The notes beneath the pieces were generated by a model, which worked only from the letters and a program-made list of their open reading frames with translations, did not search any database and was not told where the DNA came from. Below, in pieces: positions 61,100-64,000 of a DNA stretch of 64,000 nucleotides. The DNA comes from Chamaecyparis obtusa. Taxonomy: Eukaryota; Streptophyta; Pinopsida; Cupressales; Cupressaceae. Location of the stretch: contig BSBK01009262.1 of the NCBI GenBank assembly GCA_027943335.1, forward strand, positions 186,001 through 250,000, written 5' to 3'. Within the stretch, counting starts at the first letter, position 1. Each line of letters opens with the position of its first letter. A program made the translations under genes and the position numbers.

Positions 61100-63185
61100 C
61101 ATATAATATTTAGCTTCAATAGGAAGGATCTAGAGATCTATCTTAGGGATATAACACAATTGAGGAAAGAGGGTATAGTTGAGCATTATGTGGTATAATT
61201 TAGAGGCTATCAATGATGGTTCTAAATATTACAAAAATGACAGTCATAGTTTTCCTTGTAGAAGGCCTCTACCAATAGATTAAGGTTTTGGTATATGTAT
61301 TTGATTTAAATTTTCTATAATAAGCTATTAAAATATCTTTGAGTTTGAAGAACTATCCAATCAAAAGAAACTCCTACTCCAAGAAAAATTAGTAATGCTA
61401 CAATATAAGCCTTCTTATAAGAGCACCCCTTAGCCTAAGGTATTACCCTCAAAATTGAGCAAGATGGATGAGATAAAGAATGAGCTCAAGAAGAAGTTAT
61501 GTTTCTCTTTTAGAGAGTTGTGGACTCCTAGGTGAAGGAAAAATACACTATGGTATTTTCAAATAAATATTTAGAGTCAAAGGATGAGGAAAAGGAATTT
61601 GGAGACTCTATTAATCATATTTTTGAAGTAAACAAATACAAAGGATAGTATACTTGTTTCCCTCTTTGAAGCCTTGAAATGTATCCCTTTCAAGGTTTGT
61701 TGAGTGCTACCTAGAAAAAAGATGACCATTCTCATCAACAAGGGAGACACTCATAACTCTATTAGTGAAGGTTTGTTGATGAAGAGAGAAATGAAGATGA
61801 CTAATGCGAAGGATTCAATCTCACAATAGTTAATAATTTGACAAATCTATGCAACTGATTTGCATAGAGTAGCTCAATATCATGTTGAGAGACCATAAGG
61901 TATGTGATAAATTTATGTGATTGGCTTGGAAGAAGTGCTAATATAGTTTTTGGAGTCCTATGGTTTCACTCTCTAAGGGAGTAGTTGTAGAACTATGAGA
62001 CTATGGATCTTAAGTTCATAGCAGAGGGAAATAAGATTGTCCTTAAAAGGATCTCAGATGGAGCCCAATGAGTGGTGATAGTGGCTCAAAGAAGTTGGAG
62101 AGAATTTTTGTAGAGTCCAATTAGCATGGAAAGAAAATTGTTTGACTCTTCCAACAAATTCTCCATCGAGAATGGAAGGTATGCATCATGTTGGTATTAA
62201 AAAAAAATGGACGGGCATTGTGTAAATTTTAGTTACATGACTTTGGGATTACCACTAGATAGAGGGATTTAACATGTTATATAATTAGAAGAAGAGGGTG
62301 AAATTCTTACCAATGTGTCATACCATCATTCAAAAGGGTATAAAAAGGAGATAAAGTAAGATATCGATGAGCATATTGACATGGCATTCATAAGATCCAG
62401 CTTTATCCCCTTTGCATTTCCAATATTTCTTGTGAAGAAGATGGATGACACTATGAGGATGCATATTGGCTACAAAAAAAATTAAATAAGAAGACCATCA
62501 AGAATAAATATCATATTCAAAGGATAGATGAATTGCATGGAACTATGCACTTTTCCAAGATTATTCTATGATTAGGGTACCATCAGATCTACATGAATGA
62601 CAAAGATGTTGAGAAGATAACCTTTTGATGTCATTATGAAGATTTTGACTTTTTGGTGTTGTCTTGTGTACTCACTAATGCCCTAGTTACATTCCAACCA
62701 TTCATGAATCAAAAATTTAGTAAGAAACTTTAAAAAATTGGTCTAGTTTTCTTTGATGACATATTTATCTATAGCAAGACTTAGATGGAACAATTGGAAT
62801 ACCAAGACATAGTGCTAAGCATTTTTTAGCAACAGTCTGTATATGCTATTTTTTTCAAATGTGATATTAGATTATCTAAAATTTTGTACCTAGTTCATCT
62901 CATAATTTCCAAGGGTGCTCAAGTAGATCAATAAAATATTTAAGTGATCCTTGATTGGACTCTACCTACTAATCTAATTCAGCTAAAAGGGTTCTTTGGG
63001 TTGTGTTATTATTATAGGAACATAATGAAAGATTTAGGGAGCCTTTGGATGCCAACATGAATATGTCCAAAACAATTTTCACAAGTTGAAGGAGATAATG
63101 ATTTCATGCCCTATTCTTCTCATTCTTAATTTTCCATTACCCTTTATGGTGAAATGTGATGTTTCCAAGGATGACAAGGTCAAAA
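61100..63185 (+). pseudogene. Relic of a chromovirus gag-pol, same family as 27314-33809
   Basis: Plus strand, heavily decayed with many stops and shifts. In order: a gag piece (LRKEGIVEHYVV, matching LRKTKSVNEYVE of the nested element), a zinc-finger region (MDEIKNELKKKLCFSFRELW, matching KTRNQLRRKKICFTCREPW), a protease piece (ILINKGDTHNSISEGLLMKR), RT (FVIRSS-like start, FLVKKMDDTMRM, catalytic FFDD near 62750) and the start of RNase H (MVKCDVSKDD). It stops near 63185. No LTRs were found. The shared order and residues show that an older copy of this family lies in the same locus. Confidence 0.85.
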
Positions 63186-64000
63186 TTGCTAAAATTGCAA
63201 TATTGCAACATTGCAAAAAGTGCAATAATGTAACTCGTTAGTCATAAGGTGGTTAGAGAAGTTAGAAGGAGTTGCAAATGGTTTGTAATGGTTTATAAAA
63301 CCTTGTTTGGTTGAGATCAAAGGAATGGACAGGTTTGGAGGGGATTTGTCAAGGTACATTCATTAAACCCTCAAACTATCATACAATCTTGGTGTTATGT
63401 AATAGTTACAGAGTCATGGAGGCTCAGGTTTGATGTAATTTTAATATGTTAGTGTTTTTTAATGATAGATTAGTGAATCATTATTCAACCATTTCCATGG
63501 ATTTTTGTGCAAGTTTTGATGGATTTTGTTAAAAAATGTCAAAACCCTCTCCTAGGGTAAACAAAGATCTTTAGAATTGTGTTTCTCTTTATCTAATCGG
63601 TGGAAAGATTTTATTTTGGTAAAATGAAAGGTCTATTTTCATTGTTTGATGTGGAAAAGTGGAAAGTTAAATGGAAGTGATTTGTTGGTGTTGTAAGCAG
63701 GCCCTAGGTCTATTGTTCATATTGATAACTATGTTTGACAAGTATATCTCATAGTTCTTTATGTTTGATCACTGAATCTTGAGCTATTAGAGGTAGAAAT
63801 ATTTTAATAATATCCCTAAGAGTCAATAAAACCCTTCATAGTGTTTTTATTTTTCATATAATGGAGTCTTGAACCTTTTGGTCACTAATTTGTTACGGAA
63901 TGTATGATTGTCACAGTCAAGGAAAACTAATTGATAAGTAACATTGTGTTCCAACATGATTGTTAACCCTTTTTTCATGATAGGAATAGTATAATGGAGC
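63186..64000. other. AT-rich DNA at the window end
   Basis: No gene or element was recognised. It begins with AATTGCAATATTGCAACATTGCA-like short repeats (63186-63235). Confidence 0.5.

Larger units (their letters stand above)
57119..61100. other. AT-rich intergenic DNA
   Basis: No recognised gene. Two short candidate ORFs are listed separately (59173 and 60581). The rest is AT-rich with A or T runs and no repeat partner noticed. Confidence 0.5.

Overview
The window is nuclear DNA of a seed plant with a large, repeat-rich genome. No complete, uninterrupted host gene is visible. Most recognisable sequence belongs to LTR retrotransposons of plant lineages (Ty1/copia and Ty3/gypsy, including chromoviruses and a TAT/Ogre-like element), several of them nested. 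Long AT-rich intergenic stretches, pseudogenes and very long LTRs would suit a conifer or other gymnosperm; that placement is inference.

Layout. (1) 43-21208: a single-exon-like gene on the minus strand for an unrecognised multi-spanning membrane protein. It is broken into three pieces by two insertions: an almost intact copia element (136-6498, minus strand, target-site duplication TTAAC) and a 13.5 kb chromovirus with LTRs over 4 kb (7573-21027, plus strand). Removing the insertions with one target-site copy each gives 1338 nt, exactly 446 codons, with one internal TGA. (2) 21209-24183: AT-rich spacer with a tRNA-derived SINE carrying a 12-bp target-site duplication (22357-22495) and a perfect 17-bp hairpin. 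(3) 24184-34942: an old plus-strand element made of an LTR, a primer-binding site, a gag with coiled coil and four zinc knuckles, a small ORF with a membrane segment, and an unrecognised accessory ORF. No pol is seen. The accessory ORF is split by a second chromovirus (27314-33809, minus strand, target-site duplication ATGAG). (4) 34943-40404: the 5' half of a TAT/Ogre-like gypsy element on the minus strand (LTR, primer-binding site, long leader, gag). (5) 40405-50011: AT-rich repeat DNA with a 40-bp-period array, an ORF1-only LINE insertion (43507-44963), a 352-bp tandem duplication and a probable non-coding LTR element near 47.8-50.0 kb. (6) 50012-56172: a promoter-like region with palindromes, then a tandem duplication of about 2.25 kb carrying decayed PPR pseudogenes, ending at a 33-base T run. 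(7) 56173-64000: AT-rich spacer with a 113-bp triplicate, two weak small-ORF candidates and a heavily decayed relic (about 61.1-63.2 kb) of the same chromovirus family as the 27-34 kb element.

How it fits together: the retroelements do not cooperate with a host pathway. They record successive insertions. The 7.6-21.0 kb chromovirus keeps one reading frame over 4.6 kb but has ten nonsense codons, all TAG or TGA, a pattern suggesting decay by deamination of methylated cytosine. The two parts most worth following up are the broken membrane-protein gene, whose intact homologues may exist elsewhere, and the unrecognised accessory ORF of the 24-35 kb element.
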